This document shows positions 44,979-54,684 of a stretch of 64,000 nucleotides of DNA, in pieces. The position numbers and the translations under genes were made by a program. The notes below the pieces were generated by a model. That model did not search any database. It was not told the DNA's origin and was given only the letters and a program-made list of their open reading frames with translations. Source of the stretch: Rhizobium sp. (GTDB taxonomy: Bacteria; Pseudomonadota; Alphaproteobacteria; Rhizobiales; Rhizobiaceae); the NCBI GenBank assembly GCA_003527225.1, contig DPXQ01000157.1, positions 1 through 64,000 of the forward strand, given 5' to 3'. The first letter of the stretch is position 1; the number at the start of each line of letters is the position of its first letter.

Positions 44979-45779
44979 ATGGCATCGCGTCACGCCCGAT
45001 CGACATTCTCCCACAAGGCAGGCAATTTTCGCCAGCGGCTGCGTCGCCTCTATCACGGCGAACAGGGCCCGTCCGTGCGATTTCAACTGGTGCTGGCCCT
45101 CGTCGACATCGCGATCATAACCTTCTTCATTTTCGGTCCGTATCTGCGCACCGGCCCGAGCTACCTGATCCTCGATTACATGATCGCCGTGTGGATCAGC
45201 GCCGAACTGGTTGCCCAGGCAATGATCGCACATCGTGCACGCGACTGGCTGCTACGGCCGATGACCTGGGTCGATCTGATCATCCTGGGCACCCTGCTGC
45301 TCCCCGATCTGCTGTTCAACTTCGCCTTTCTTCGGGCGATGCGCATATGGGCGATCGGACAGAGCCCGCTGCTCAAGGTCCTTTTGCGCCGAATCGGTCA
45401 GAGCCATTTGCAGGACGTCATGCGCGCCATGATCAACGTCCTGGTCTTCCTCTTCATGACGACAGGCTTCGTCTACACCTTCTTTTTCTACTATCAGGAA
45501 GGAACGACAGGTTTCGTCGACGCGCTCTATTTCACCGTCGCAACCGTGACGACCACCGGATTCGGGGACATTACGCTACCCGGAACATTCGGAAAGCTGA
45601 CGTCGATCGTCACCATGATCGTCGGGATTTCGTTGTTTGTGCGGCTCGCCCAGGCGGTGGTGCGCCCTTACAAGGTCACGTATGCCTGCCCTGAGTGCGG
45701 CCTGAACCGGCACGACGCCGATGCCGTGCACTGCAAGGCGTGCGGCCATGTGCTGAACATCCCGGACGAGGGGCTGTGA
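44979..45779 (+). CDS. Potassium-channel-like protein with C-terminal zinc ribbon
   Basis: This 266-residue membrane protein has four or more N-terminal hydrophobic segments, one with Arg/Lys residues (FAFLRAMRIWAIGQ). Then comes a pore loop with the selectivity filter TTTGFGDI (canonical TVGYGD; GFG also occurs in K+ channels) near residue 190, and a last helix. After it, CPECG (near 232) and CKACG (near 251) form a four-cysteine zinc ribbon facing the cytoplasm. I know no common channel with such an ending. It is coupled to ade (3-nt gap). Confidence 0.85.
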   Translation: MASRHARSTFSHKAGNFRQRLRRLYHGEQGPSVRFQLVLALVDIAIITFFIFGPYLRTGPSYLILDYMIAVWISAELVAQAMIAHRARDWLLRPMTWVDLIILGTLLLPDLLFNFAFLRAMRIWAIGQSPLLKVLLRRIGQSHLQDVMRAMINVLVFLFMTTGFVYTFFFYYQEGTTGFVDALYFTVATVTTTGFGDITLPGTFGKLTSIVTMIVGISLFVRLAQAVVRPYKVTYACPECGLNRHDADAVHCKACGHVLNIPDEGL

Positions 45780-45789
45780 GGCCATCCGC

Positions 45790-46233
45790 TCAGGCGATGG
45801 GCTTGCGGAAATAGACGACCCGCTCAGTCTCGGTAAAACCAAGCGCTTCATGCATCGCGTGAGAGACCACGTTGCCAATGTTGGCGTCGGATGCCATCTC
45901 GCGGACACCCTTTTCCCGGGCCCATTCCTCGAAGGCCGCGATCAGGGCGCGCGCGACACCTTGACGGCGACAACCTGCCACAACGAAAATGCCCTCGAGA
46001 AAGGCGACCGGCGAGCCCTCGCAGCCATTGACGTGATCAAAACGCAGGCTCGCCTCGACAAAGCCCACGGCCCTGTCCTTGTCATCGAATGCCAGAAATG
46101 CGGTCTGCTTGTCCGTCGCCAGCGCCGCGTCGATTTCGGCACCAAGTTCCTCTACCGTGTTCTCCGGCCAAAGCTGGTGTCGGAGGTCACGCCAGACGGC
46201 CCGATGCGCAGCATTAGCCGTTATAATCTTCAT
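45790..46233 (-). CDS. AAC(6')-I-like GNAT acetyltransferase
   Basis: The 147-residue GNAT protein resembles chromosomal aminoglycoside 6'-N-acetyltransferases: WRDLRHQLWPENT at the start, FVEASLRFDHVNGCEGSPVAFLEGIFV near 64, RRQGVARALIAAFEEWAREKG (acetyl-CoA binding) and MHEALGFTETERVVYFRK at the end. Natural substrates of such housekeeping copies are uncertain, and resistance is not implied. ATG 46233 with AGGAG 7 nt upstream is the start; that site is inside the first codons of the alternative ATG 46248. Confidence 0.8.
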   Translation of the reverse strand: MKIITANAAHRAVWRDLRHQLWPENTVEELGAEIDAALATDKQTAFLAFDDKDRAVGFVEASLRFDHVNGCEGSPVAFLEGIFVVAGCRRQGVARALIAAFEEWAREKGVREMASDANIGNVVSHAMHEALGFTETERVVYFRKPIA

Positions 46234-46252
46234 GGCGATCTCCTTCATTCAT

Positions 46253-47917
46253 TCAAATGCGCGCACAGAATCCGTCCAGGTGGCCGAGCCGGATCATGCC
46301 TTCGAGATAGGTGCCGGCAAGACCCGGCATGCCAAGGAGTTCCTTGACGGCAATCCGCGGCGGCAGCTTCACCTCCTGCGGGCCGCGCCGCAGGTTGAAG
46401 ACAAAAAGCAGTCGGTCTTCATCCTTCTCGCGGACAAACGACAAGACATCCTCTTCCGTATCGACAAAGGTCATATCGCCGTCGACAAGCGCCGCATGCG
46501 CCTTGCGGAAGGCGAGCGTCTGCCGATAGTGGTTCAGGATCGAATCTTGCCTCTCGTCCTGCTTGTCGACTGCCAGCCCCTTATGTTCGCGCGGTACAGG
46601 AAGCCAGGACTTGTGTGCCGACGTGAAGCCCGCATGTGCCCCGCCCGATGTCCACACCATCGGCGTGCGGCACCCGTCCCGTCCCTTGAAAGCCGGCCAA
46701 AATCGGATGCCATAGGGATCGCGCAGGTCCTCGAAGGCGAGCGCGGCCTCGGGCAGCCCCAGTTCCTCGCCTTGATAGAGGCAGATCGAGCCGCGCAAGC
46801 TGGCTAGCACGCTGATCGCGAGCTTCGCCACCCGTTCGCGCTCACTTTCGCTTTCGATGAAGCGGCTGACATGTCGCTCGACATCGTGATTGGAAAAGGC
46901 CCAGCACACCCAGCCATCGGCAACCGAATTTTGGAATGCGGTGACGCAGCTCCGGATATGGCTCGCGGTGAAATCCGGTCCGAGCAGATCGAAGGTATAG
47001 CACATGTGCAGCTTGTCGCCGCCGCTCGTATAGGCCGCCACGGTTTTCAGCGACCTTGCGCCGTCGCCGACCTCGCCAACCGTCGTACGTCCGGGATACT
47101 TGTCCAGTAGTGCCCTGATGCGCTTCAGGAACTCCACGTTCTCCGGCTGCGTCTTGTCGTAGAGATGGTGCTGCATGCCATAGGGATTGACATCCGGGGC
47201 ATCGAGGCCCGGCGCATCATGATCGACCGCCATGGGCGGATTGTCGCGCATTTCCTGATCATGAAAATAGTAGTTGACGGTATCCAGCCGAAAGCCGTCC
47301 ACGCCCCGGTCGAGCCAGAACCCGACGGCATCGAGAAGCGCCGCCTGCACCTCCATATTGTGAAAGTTGAGATCGGGCTGACTGGCCAGGAAATTGTGCA
47401 TGTAGTATTGCTTGCGCACGCCATCCCATTCCCAGGCCGGCCCGCCGAAGATCGAAAGCCAGTTGTTCGGCGCGGTACCGTCCGGCTTCGGCTCCGCCCA
47501 GAGATACCAATCCGCCTTGGGACTTTCCCGGCTCGAACGGCTTTCCTTGAACCAGGGATGCTGATCAGACGTGTGCGACAGCACCTGGTCGATGATGACC
47601 TTGAGGCCCAGCCTGTGCGCCTCCTCGAGCATCTCGTCGAAATCGGAAAGCGTTCCGAACATGGGATCGACATTGCAATAGTCGGAGACGTCGTAGCCCA
47701 TGTCCGCCATCGGCGAGGTGAAGAAGGGCGAAAGCCAGATGGCATCGACGCCGAGCGAGGCAATGTAGGCTAGCCTCTCGGTCACGCCCTTGAGGTCGCC
47801 GATCCCGTCGCCATTGGTATCCTGGAAAGACCGCGGATAGACCTGGTAGATCACCGCACCGCGCCACCAGTCCGGCTGGCCTTTCGGGGCGTGGCGTTTA
47901 TGGGACGATTTGGCCAT
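46253..47917 (-). CDS. GH13 alpha-glucosidase
   Basis: This 554-residue glycoside hydrolase family 13 enzyme has the oligo-1,6-glucosidase/alpha-glucosidase layout. The nucleophile Asp is in DGFRLDTVNYY near 218, the acid Glu in TVGEVGD near 285, and the third acid in CWAFSNHDVERH near 345. IYQVYPRSFQDTNGDGIGDL near 22 opens the barrel. It likely hydrolyses maltose- or sucrose-type disaccharides in the cytoplasm. No sugar ABC operon is adjacent. ATG 47917 has AGGAG 6 nt upstream; the longer frame adds 36 unrelated residues. Confidence 0.92.
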   Translation of the reverse strand: MAKSSHKRHAPKGQPDWWRGAVIYQVYPRSFQDTNGDGIGDLKGVTERLAYIASLGVDAIWLSPFFTSPMADMGYDVSDYCNVDPMFGTLSDFDEMLEEAHRLGLKVIIDQVLSHTSDQHPWFKESRSSRESPKADWYLWAEPKPDGTAPNNWLSIFGGPAWEWDGVRKQYYMHNFLASQPDLNFHNMEVQAALLDAVGFWLDRGVDGFRLDTVNYYFHDQEMRDNPPMAVDHDAPGLDAPDVNPYGMQHHLYDKTQPENVEFLKRIRALLDKYPGRTTVGEVGDGARSLKTVAAYTSGGDKLHMCYTFDLLGPDFTASHIRSCVTAFQNSVADGWVCWAFSNHDVERHVSRFIESESERERVAKLAISVLASLRGSICLYQGEELGLPEAALAFEDLRDPYGIRFWPAFKGRDGCRTPMVWTSGGAHAGFTSAHKSWLPVPREHKGLAVDKQDERQDSILNHYRQTLAFRKAHAALVDGDMTFVDTEEDVLSFVREKDEDRLLFVFNLRRGPQEVKLPPRIAVKELLGMPGLAGTYLEGMIRLGHLDGFCARI

Positions 47918-48117
47918 GCAAGCTCCTGAAGCGTTGGTGTCATGTCGTTGCCATTTGGCAGCGAGTATAGGCGAAGTCGGGAAGCAGGCCAGTCCGGGAG
48001 ATGGACATTCCGCCCCTGACATCAACCTGTAACACTGAGGTCACATAAAACCGGCTATGCGCGACGCGGCTTGCCGTCCATTGCACATTGAGCTCGAGGA
48101 GAGCATTCGGTTGAAGC

Positions 48118-49161
48118 ATGCCTAGAATTACCATCGTCACCGATGCCTGGCGACCGCAGGTCAACGGCGTGGTGCGCTCGATCGAGAACACCAATCGCGA
48201 GCTGGCGCGCATGGGCGTCGAGGTCGGCATGATCACCCCGGAATCCTATCCCAGTATTCCGATGCCGACCTATCCCGAGATTCGGCTCTCTCTGGCCCAC
48301 TATGGGCAGGTGGCGCGCGCCATTGAGAAACAGGCGCCCGATTTTCTGCATATTGCCACCGAAGGCCCGCTCGGCCTGATGGCAAGGCACTGGTGCATCA
48401 AACACAGCATGGCGTTCTCGACCGCCTTTCACACCCGGTTCCCGGAATATATCGCGGCTCGGATCCCCGTGCGCGCCTCCTGGCTGTATGCCTATGTTCG
48501 CTGGTTCCACAGCCGCAGCGGCGCCTGCATGGTAGCCACCGAGAGCCTGAAGCGGGAGCTTGAAGCGGGCGGTCTTCACAACCTTCGCCTCTGGAGTCGC
48601 GGTGTCGATACCGCGCTCTTCCGCCCGAGGGAGCGCGAGGAGCGGCCCTTCGGGCTCCCCCGCCCGATATTCATGACGGTCGGCCGCGTCGCGATTGAAA
48701 AGAACCTGCCGGCCTTTCTCGATCTCGACCTCCCCGGATCGAAGGTCGTGGTCGGTGACGGCCCGGCCAGAGCGGAACTTGAGGAACGCTATCCGGGCGT
48801 GCTTTTCACCGGCGTCAGATTCGGCGAGGAACTGGCCGCGAGCTACGCACAGGCGGACGTCTTCGTATTCCCCTCCAGAACCGATACCTTCGGCAATACC
48901 ATTCTCGAAGCCCTCGCCTCCGGTATTCCGGTCGCCGCCTTTCCAGTCACGGGGCCGATCGATATAGTTCCGGGCGACGGCAAGGCGGGCATTCTCGACG
49001 AGGATCTGGCCGTTGCCTGCCGCAATGCCTCCGCATGCTCGCCGGCGGAAGCCCGCGCACTGGCCGAAACCTACTCCTGGGAGGCGGCAACCCGCCAGTT
49101 TTTCGACAACGTCGTAGCGGCAAAGAACCAGGGCAAACGCAGCAAGGGACTGCTGCGGTAG
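48118..49161 (+). CDS. GT4-family glycosyltransferase
   Basis: The 347-residue GT-B glycosyltransferase has the N-terminal acceptor loop TDAWRPQVNGVVRSIENT (residues 8-25) seen in MgtA/PimB-like mannosyl- and glucosyltransferases. Its donor-binding TFGNTILEALASGIPVAAF segment is near 260 (E-x7-E motif at its ends). It may act on lipids (glycolipid synthesis) or oligosaccharides; the substrate cannot be decided. It converges on der with a 3-nt gap. Confidence 0.88.
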   Translation: MPRITIVTDAWRPQVNGVVRSIENTNRELARMGVEVGMITPESYPSIPMPTYPEIRLSLAHYGQVARAIEKQAPDFLHIATEGPLGLMARHWCIKHSMAFSTAFHTRFPEYIAARIPVRASWLYAYVRWFHSRSGACMVATESLKRELEAGGLHNLRLWSRGVDTALFRPREREERPFGLPRPIFMTVGRVAIEKNLPAFLDLDLPGSKVVVGDGPARAELEERYPGVLFTGVRFGEELAASYAQADVFVFPSRTDTFGNTILEALASGIPVAAFPVTGPIDIVPGDGKAGILDEDLAVACRNASACSPAEARALAETYSWEAATRQFFDNVVAAKNQGKRSKGLLR

Positions 49162-49164
49162 AAG

Positions 49165-50595
49165 CTACCGCTTCTTCTTCCGGTTCTCGAAGGGGTTTTC
49201 CGCCGCCTTGAGATGAATCCGGATCGGCACTCCCGGCATCTGGAAGTCGTTGCGAAGCCCGTTGGTGAGAAAACGGATATAGGATTCCGGCAGCGCATCA
49301 GGCCGCGTGCAGGAAATCATGAAAGCGGGTGGGCGAGCTTTCACCTGGGTCATGTATTTCAGCTTGACCCGGCGCCCTGACACCGCCGGTGGCGGATGCT
49401 GTACCTGCTGGCTCTCAAGCCAACGGTTGAGCTTCGCGGTCGAAATACGACGGTTCCAGACCTTGTCGGTTTCAATGACCGCCTGCATCAGCCGGTCGAG
49501 GCCATAGCCAGTCTGACCGGAAATCGGCACGGCGCGAATGCCACGGGCCTGCGGCAGCAGACGCTCGGTCTTTTCCCTGAGATCGGCGAGCACGGCCTGC
49601 GTGTCCTCGACCAGATCCCATTTGTTGAACGCAAGCACCGCGGCGCGGCCCTCACGGATGACCAGATCGACGAGTTGCAGGTCCTGCTTCTCGAAGGGGA
49701 TGGTCGCATCGAACACGATCACGACGAGTTCGGCGAAGCGGATGGATCTGAGGCTGTCGGCAACCGAGAGCTTTTCCAGCTTCTCCTGCACTCGTGCCTT
49801 CTTGCGCATGCCGGCGGTGTCGAACATCTTGATGGTGCGGCCGCGCCAGTCCCACTCGACCGAGATGCTGTCGCGGGTAATCCCGGCTTCGGGGCCCGTC
49901 AGCAGCCGGTCTTCGCCGAGAAAACGGTTGATCAGGGTCGATTTTCCGGCATTCGGACGACCAATGATCGCGACACGTAACGGCTTGGTTTCGTCATATT
50001 CCGGTTCGTAGTCATCATCGTGCTCAGCACCCGCGGCAGCCGCCTGCGCGCGAATATCGACGTCGGTTTCCGCCTCGTCCACCGTGGGAAAGGCTCTGTC
50101 CTCGCCGATCGCGGCAACGATCGCATCACGCAGGTCGATCATGCCCTGCCCGTGTTCTGCAGAGATCGGGCAAGGATCGCCAAGTCCCAGCGTGAAAGCA
50201 TCGTAGAAACCGCCGTCGGAGCCCTTGGCTTCCGACTTGTTGGCCACCAGCACGACCGGCTTTCCGCTCTTGCGCAGCATATCGGCGAGCGTCTGGTCGG
50301 CAGGCGTCAGCCCGGACTTCGCGTCCACGACAAACAAGGTGACATCGGCTTCTTGAATTGCGGCCTGGGTCTGCGCCCACATGCGGCCCTGAAGCGTGTC
50401 GGGTCCCGATTGCTCGAGACCGGCCGTATCGATAATCGTGAACCGCAAATCAACAAGCTTGGCGTCTCCGGGACGCCGGTCGCGCGTGACGCCCGGCGTG
50501 TCATCGACAAGCGCCAGCTTCTTTCCAACCAGCCGGTTGAAAAGCGTGGACTTCCCGACATTCGGACGTCCGACAATGGCGACGGTGAAGCTCAT
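49165..50595 (-). CDS. der: Ribosome biogenesis GTPase Der
   Basis: Der (EngA) has two tandem GTPase domains required for 50S ribosomal subunit assembly. The 476-residue protein shows G1 motifs [14 protein letters not shown] (near residue 8) and [14 protein letters not shown] (near 211), G3 DTAGLEQ and DTAGMRKK, and G4 NKSE and NKWD, followed by a KH-like C-terminal domain and a basic tail. A TPR membrane protein gene is 38 nt upstream, a common der partner (YfgM-like/EngA operon). Confidence 0.97.
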   Translation of the reverse strand: MSFTVAIVGRPNVGKSTLFNRLVGKKLALVDDTPGVTRDRRPGDAKLVDLRFTIIDTAGLEQSGPDTLQGRMWAQTQAAIQEADVTLFVVDAKSGLTPADQTLADMLRKSGKPVVLVANKSEAKGSDGGFYDAFTLGLGDPCPISAEHGQGMIDLRDAIVAAIGEDRAFPTVDEAETDVDIRAQAAAAGAEHDDDYEPEYDETKPLRVAIIGRPNAGKSTLINRFLGEDRLLTGPEAGITRDSISVEWDWRGRTIKMFDTAGMRKKARVQEKLEKLSVADSLRSIRFAELVVIVFDATIPFEKQDLQLVDLVIREGRAAVLAFNKWDLVEDTQAVLADLREKTERLLPQARGIRAVPISGQTGYGLDRLMQAVIETDKVWNRRISTAKLNRWLESQQVQHPPPAVSGRRVKLKYMTQVKARPPAFMISCTRPDALPESYIRFLTNGLRNDFQMPGVPIRIHLKAAENPFENRKKKR

Positions 50596-50633
50596 AAAGG
50601 CCTTGCTTTCTGGCGTTTCCGCCGTGGATCTGC

Positions 50634-51305
50634 TTACTGCGCCTTGCCGGAAGCCGCGATGCTCTCGAGCATCATCTGGGCGCGCCTGGCGATGTTGGCC
50701 GGCGTTTCGTTGTCTTCGGTGATCTGTTCAAACCATTCGCGGGCTTTGGTCATGTCGCCAGCCTTGAAGGCGGCAAGGCCGAGGGCCTCGCGCGCGGAAT
50801 GACGCAACGCGTCGCGCGGGGTGGCCAGTGCCTCGACCTCGGCCGAAACCTGCTCGTAGGTCCCGTCATCGATCAGAAGCCAGGCGGCCCGCATATGGGC
50901 CACGTCGCGGATCACCTGCGGTACGCTTCCGTCCTTGCCGATCGCTGCAAACGCCGCGATCGCCGCCGCCTTGTCGCCCTTCTCCGCCTGAACAGTCGCA
51001 GCGCGCATGCGCGCCAGCACGGAATAGGCGCCGTAGCCCTCTTCCTCGAGTGCCTTCAGCGCAGCTGTCGCCTCGTCGCTCTTGCCCTCCTTGGCGAGCG
51101 TCAGCGCCGCCAGAAACTGATCACCGGCCTTCGAAGACTGGCTGCTCTGCCAGTATTCGTAGCCGCGATAACCGGCCGTGCCGACCACGATCAGCACCGC
51201 CAGCCCGATCACCAGCTTGCCATAGCGGCGCCAGGCGTTCCTGAACTGGTCAGAGCGCAGCTCTTCATTGACTTCGCGGATAAAGCTGTCGTTGTTGTCA
51301 ACCAT
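50634..51305 (-). CDS. YfgM-like tetratricopeptide membrane protein
   Basis: The 223-residue protein has a cytoplasmic N-terminus ([23 protein letters not shown]), one transmembrane helix (about 31-48) and a periplasmic Ala-rich TPR domain. It belongs to the YfgM-like family (ancillary SecYEG translocon partner or periplasmic chaperone). The neighbouring downstream gene is der, a conserved arrangement also seen in enterobacteria (yfgM-yfgL/bamB-der), though bamB is not present here. Confidence 0.88.
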   Translation of the reverse strand: MVDNNDSFIREVNEELRSDQFRNAWRRYGKLVIGLAVLIVVGTAGYRGYEYWQSSQSSKAGDQFLAALTLAKEGKSDEATAALKALEEEGYGAYSVLARMRAATVQAEKGDKAAAIAAFAAIGKDGSVPQVIRDVAHMRAAWLLIDDGTYEQVSAEVEALATPRDALRHSAREALGLAAFKAGDMTKAREWFEQITEDNETPANIARRAQMMLESIAASGKAQ

Positions 51306-51411
51306 CGGTATCTCCGGCCTGTCCGGCCTCTCATGCGACTATGTGCGTGAGCGGCCTTCTACCCCATTTTTCAGCAGTTGTAAGGGGGAATGCCGCAAAT
51401 CCTTGGAAAGC

Positions 51412-51990
51412 TCACATGACGATCGGAGGAACACCGATCAGCAACTCATGCAGTTTCCAGATGAAAACGAGCCAGACGGCAGCGCCGATCACAACGGCGA
51501 GAATGTCGTTGCGGGCAGAGACGAAGGGCCTCAGCACCAACTCGCCTGCCCGCTGGCGGCGCTTCAGCGCGATACGGATCAGAACACCCCAGGCCAGGAA
51601 TGACCCGAACAGCAGCACCGATGCGAGATCGCCATTGGCGAGCAGATGGGAAAATGCCCAGATCTTGATCGAGAGCACCATGGGGTGTTTCGACTTTGTG
51701 GCGATATGGCCGGCAGGCAGCATACCGGCAACCAGGAAGATCATGGCAAACAGCATCAGGGTCAGCGCCAGATGCGCCATTCCGGCAGGCGGAAAATAGA
51801 GGTCGATCACCGGCGCCTTGGCGTACCCATAAATGAGAATGGCAAGGGTCAGAAGGCTGGCGGCGGCATAGAGACCCTTCCAGCCGCTTTCCCCGATTTT
51901 GGCAATCATAGCGCTGCGGAAATCGGGCGCCACGACCCTGATCATATGCGTACCGAGAAAGAGAATAATCCCTGCGATCAGGAGTGTCAT
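51412..51990 (-). CDS. NnrU-family membrane protein
   Basis: The 192-residue protein has six hydrophobic helices and matches NnrU by its start (LLIAGIILFLGTHMIRV), HPMVLSIKIWAFSHLLANGDLAS near 105 and length. NnrU was named in denitrifying Rhodobacter from a locus linked to nitric-oxide metabolism, but many rhizobial copies occur in non-denitrifiers. It is also homologous to carotenoid-related isomerase membrane proteins. No denitrification gene is in this window. Confidence 0.88.
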   Translation of the reverse strand: MTLLIAGIILFLGTHMIRVVAPDFRSAMIAKIGESGWKGLYAAASLLTLAILIYGYAKAPVIDLYFPPAGMAHLALTLMLFAMIFLVAGMLPAGHIATKSKHPMVLSIKIWAFSHLLANGDLASVLLFGSFLAWGVLIRIALKRRQRAGELVLRPFVSARNDILAVVIGAAVWLVFIWKLHELLIGVPPIVM

Positions 51991-52114
51991 CGTTCAAAAC
52001 CCCGTTTCAAATTGTTCACCATGGAATAGAGCGCAATGGCGGCAATTGCCAGAGCGTTCAAAGCTTCGCCTCATTTTGGTGACAGGAAATCCGCTTCATT
52101 GCATCAGGGGTCAC

Positions 52115-53107
52115 ATGTTCCGTCCGGTCTTCCTTCTTTCGATATCGCTGCTTTCACCCGCTGTCGCCTCGGCGTCCGAAGAGTCGCCCGCGACCACCAG
52201 AGAACCGCAATTGCTGTTGATCTCCTTCGACGGCGCGGGAGACAACCAGCTTTGGGCGAAAAGCCGTGAGCTTGCGGCAAGGTCGAAAGCGCATTTCACG
52301 TATTTTCTGTCCTGCACCAATCTCATCCCCCGCAAGGCGGCGAAGTCCTATCAGGCGCCCGGGCACCGTCCCGGCAAGTCCAATGTGGGGTTCGCGCCGA
52401 CCGTGGAAGATGTCACGGGACGCCTCGACCATATCTGGCAGGCCCATCTCGAAGGCCACGAGATCGCAAGCCATGCCTGCGGCCACTTCGACGGGAAGGA
52501 CTGGACCAAGGACGACTGGTTGCAGGAATTCTCGACTTTCGACACGGTTCTGACGAATGCCTGGAAGGCGATCGGGCTTGGAGACAGGGAGCCGGAGGGC
52601 TGGCAGGATTTCGTAGCCACGGGCATCACGGGCTTCCGCGCCCCTTATCTGTCGGCAACGGCAGCCCTTGCCGAGGCCGAGAAGACGGCCGGACTTTTCT
52701 ACGACGCAAGCCTCGTCACGCGCGGACCGCAATGGCCGCAACGGGATGGAGAACTTACCCGATTCGCCCTGCCCTTGATTCCCGAAGGGCCGCAAGACCG
52801 GCGGATCGTCGGCATGGACTACAATCTCTTCGTCCGCCATTCGGCCGGTCTCGACGATCCAGCGCGGTCCATCGAATTCGAACAGCGCGCCTACAAGGCC
52901 TTCAAGGCGGCCTTCGACGCGCAGTATGACGGCGAGCGCATTCCGCTGCAGTTGGGCTTTCACTTCGTCGAGATGAATGGCGGCGCCTATTGGCGCGCCC
53001 TCGACCGTCTCGTCAGCGATGTCTGCAACCGGGCGGACGTAGCCTGTGTCGGCTATTCGGAGGCGATGGACATGTTGGCCAAGCGGCCGCCAGCACCTCG
53101 CTCATAA
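52115..53107 (+). CDS. Secreted polysaccharide-deacetylase-like protein
   Basis: The 330-residue protein has a signal peptide (LLSISLLSPAVASAS) and a NodB-type carbohydrate esterase 4-like fold. ISFDGAGDN near residue 37 takes the place of the TFDDGP motif, so one of the two expected Asp residues is missing. HEIASHACGHFD near 115 supplies the H-(S/T)-x-x-x-H metal pair, and GFRAPYLS the catalytic region. Altered motif 1 may mean altered metal use or a non-canonical substrate. ATG 52115 is the signal-peptide start; the longer ORF is spurious. Confidence 0.8.
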   Translation: MFRPVFLLSISLLSPAVASASEESPATTREPQLLLISFDGAGDNQLWAKSRELAARSKAHFTYFLSCTNLIPRKAAKSYQAPGHRPGKSNVGFAPTVEDVTGRLDHIWQAHLEGHEIASHACGHFDGKDWTKDDWLQEFSTFDTVLTNAWKAIGLGDREPEGWQDFVATGITGFRAPYLSATAALAEAEKTAGLFYDASLVTRGPQWPQRDGELTRFALPLIPEGPQDRRIVGMDYNLFVRHSAGLDDPARSIEFEQRAYKAFKAAFDAQYDGERIPLQLGFHFVEMNGGAYWRALDRLVSDVCNRADVACVGYSEAMDMLAKRPPAPRS

Positions 53108-53224
53108 CCTCGGAGCAGGGAAGTTTTTCGTCGCTTCCGAAAAATTCCGCTCACGGCTTCGATCACCTGACACCGACGACCCGCCATCGACATCCCCCAA
53201 TGTTCAACGCCGCCTGCCCTCTTC

Positions 53225-53260
53225 CCAAAACGAAACCGCGCCGGAGCGATCCGACGCGGC
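53225..53260 (-). terminator. Rho-independent terminator after bacA
   Basis: Minus-strand hairpin CCGCG-t-CGGA/TCCG-g-CGCGG (9 bp around one mismatch) with a TTTCGTTTT tail, 50 nt after the bacA stop. Confidence 0.85.
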
Positions 53261-53309
53261 TCGAGGTGCGTGTCACGGAAGCCGCAGACCGTATGGCTGC
53301 GACCGAACC

Positions 53310-54557
53310 TTACTCGCCCTTTTCCAAATACTCCTGATCGATCTCCGGCAGCGGCTCGTTGTCGATCGCCGCCTCGAAAGCCTGGAGACGTTTGTGTATC
53401 GACATCAGCTCGACAATCGTCGGCCAGACATTCACCAGATACTGGAACGAGTTCGAGACCTGGCCGAAGGCCGTCGCAATCTGCTGGTAGATGCCGTAGG
53501 TGATCTTCACCGCCACGATGGTCGGCACCAGCATGAATATAAGGAACAGAGCATCGGCCTGGCCGTAAAACGACCGAGCCAGGTTGAAATAGGTGTAGTG
53601 GAAATACAGGCGGAAATAGTTGCGCCGGACATTGGTGAACAGCTCGGCGACTGTCAGCGGCTGGGCGCGGTCGGCATGATCTTCGCCGTAGACCAGTTCC
53701 TTGCGGTAGGCGGCCTCGACGCGCTGGTTCCTGAATTCCAGCCCCGGCAGCCTGAAGCCGACAAGCGCCAGCAACCCGGTGCCGAACACCGACCACACCA
53801 GCGCTAGCCAGAACAGGCTGTGCGGAATGCTGCCGATGATCGGCAGTTCGGTGACATAGCCCGACAGCGCGAACAGGATCGGAAGGAAGGCGACGAGGTT
53901 CATCACCGCATTGATCAGGCTGACGCCGAGACCTTCGAAGGTCGAGGCGAAGCGCATCGTGTCTTCCTGAACACGCTGCGAAGCGCCTTCGATGTGGCGG
54001 ACTCGCGGCCACATCGACATGTAATAATTGTTCATCGCCGTGCGCCAGCGGAAGACGTAGTGGCTGACGAAGAAGCGGACGACGACGAACACCGCCACGT
54101 TCAGGAAGGCGATGCTCCAAAAGGTGATCATGAGACTGTAAAAATCCCAGTTTGTGATCCCCGGCTTGCCCGTCAGCGCATTCTGCAAGAGGTCGCCGAA
54201 GGGGCGGCGCCAGTTGTTCAAAAGCACCGACACCTGCACATCGAAATAGGTCGTGAAAATGATAAAGTAAGAGCCCCAGATCGCCCAATGTCGCCAAGGA
54301 TGGTCCTTCGCGTAGATTTCCCAGACTATTCCGAAAACGACCGCCCACACTGCACAGTAGAGGTAGAACCAGACGTAGTCGCGAGCGACGAAGAAGCTCA
54401 GATTGATGATCGGCTCGGCGTCTTCGGGCATTGGTGGAAAGCCGAGCGCGGTTCCGAGAGGTTCTCCGAACAGGTACCAGACGAGAATGGCAAGCAGGGT
54501 CCAGATGGCGAACGAAGAAAAGAAAATCTTCGGCTTCGGAAAGAAGGATTGGAACAC
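53310..54557 (-). CDS. bacA: BacA/SbmA-type peptide transporter
   Basis: The 415-residue inner-membrane protein is very similar to rhizobial BacA, which imports antimicrobial peptides (including legume NCR peptides), bleomycin-like drugs, and helps make very-long-chain fatty acid lipid A. N-terminal [42 protein letters not shown] near 320 and the C-terminal EFLEKGE-like tail (YLEKGE) are diagnostic. About seven helices are visible. The start is GTG 54557 with AGGAAAG upstream, matching the family N-terminus. Confidence 0.95.
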   Translation of the reverse strand: MFQSFFPKPKIFFSSFAIWTLLAILVWYLFGEPLGTALGFPPMPEDAEPIINLSFFVARDYVWFYLYCAVWAVVFGIVWEIYAKDHPWRHWAIWGSYFIIFTTYFDVQVSVLLNNWRRPFGDLLQNALTGKPGITNWDFYSLMITFWSIAFLNVAVFVVVRFFVSHYVFRWRTAMNNYYMSMWPRVRHIEGASQRVQEDTMRFASTFEGLGVSLINAVMNLVAFLPILFALSGYVTELPIIGSIPHSLFWLALVWSVFGTGLLALVGFRLPGLEFRNQRVEAAYRKELVYGEDHADRAQPLTVAELFTNVRRNYFRLYFHYTYFNLARSFYGQADALFLIFMLVPTIVAVKITYGIYQQIATAFGQVSNSFQYLVNVWPTIVELMSIHKRLQAFEAAIDNEPLPEIDQEYLEKGE

Positions 54558-54684
54558 GGGCGGGATACTTTCCTGGCAGGAATTGGATTGGCACTGTCAG
54601 ACATTTCGATTGTCGCGAAACTAGGGCAGAACGAATTTGCCAGCAATGGCTTCCGGCAATTGTTACCGCATTGTAACGCGCTAT

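Noticed and set aside
43386..45233. 615-codon minus-strand ORF across ade and the ion channel
   Set aside because: Antisense shadow of ade with repetitive Gly/Asp/Val composition; no start signal or domain.
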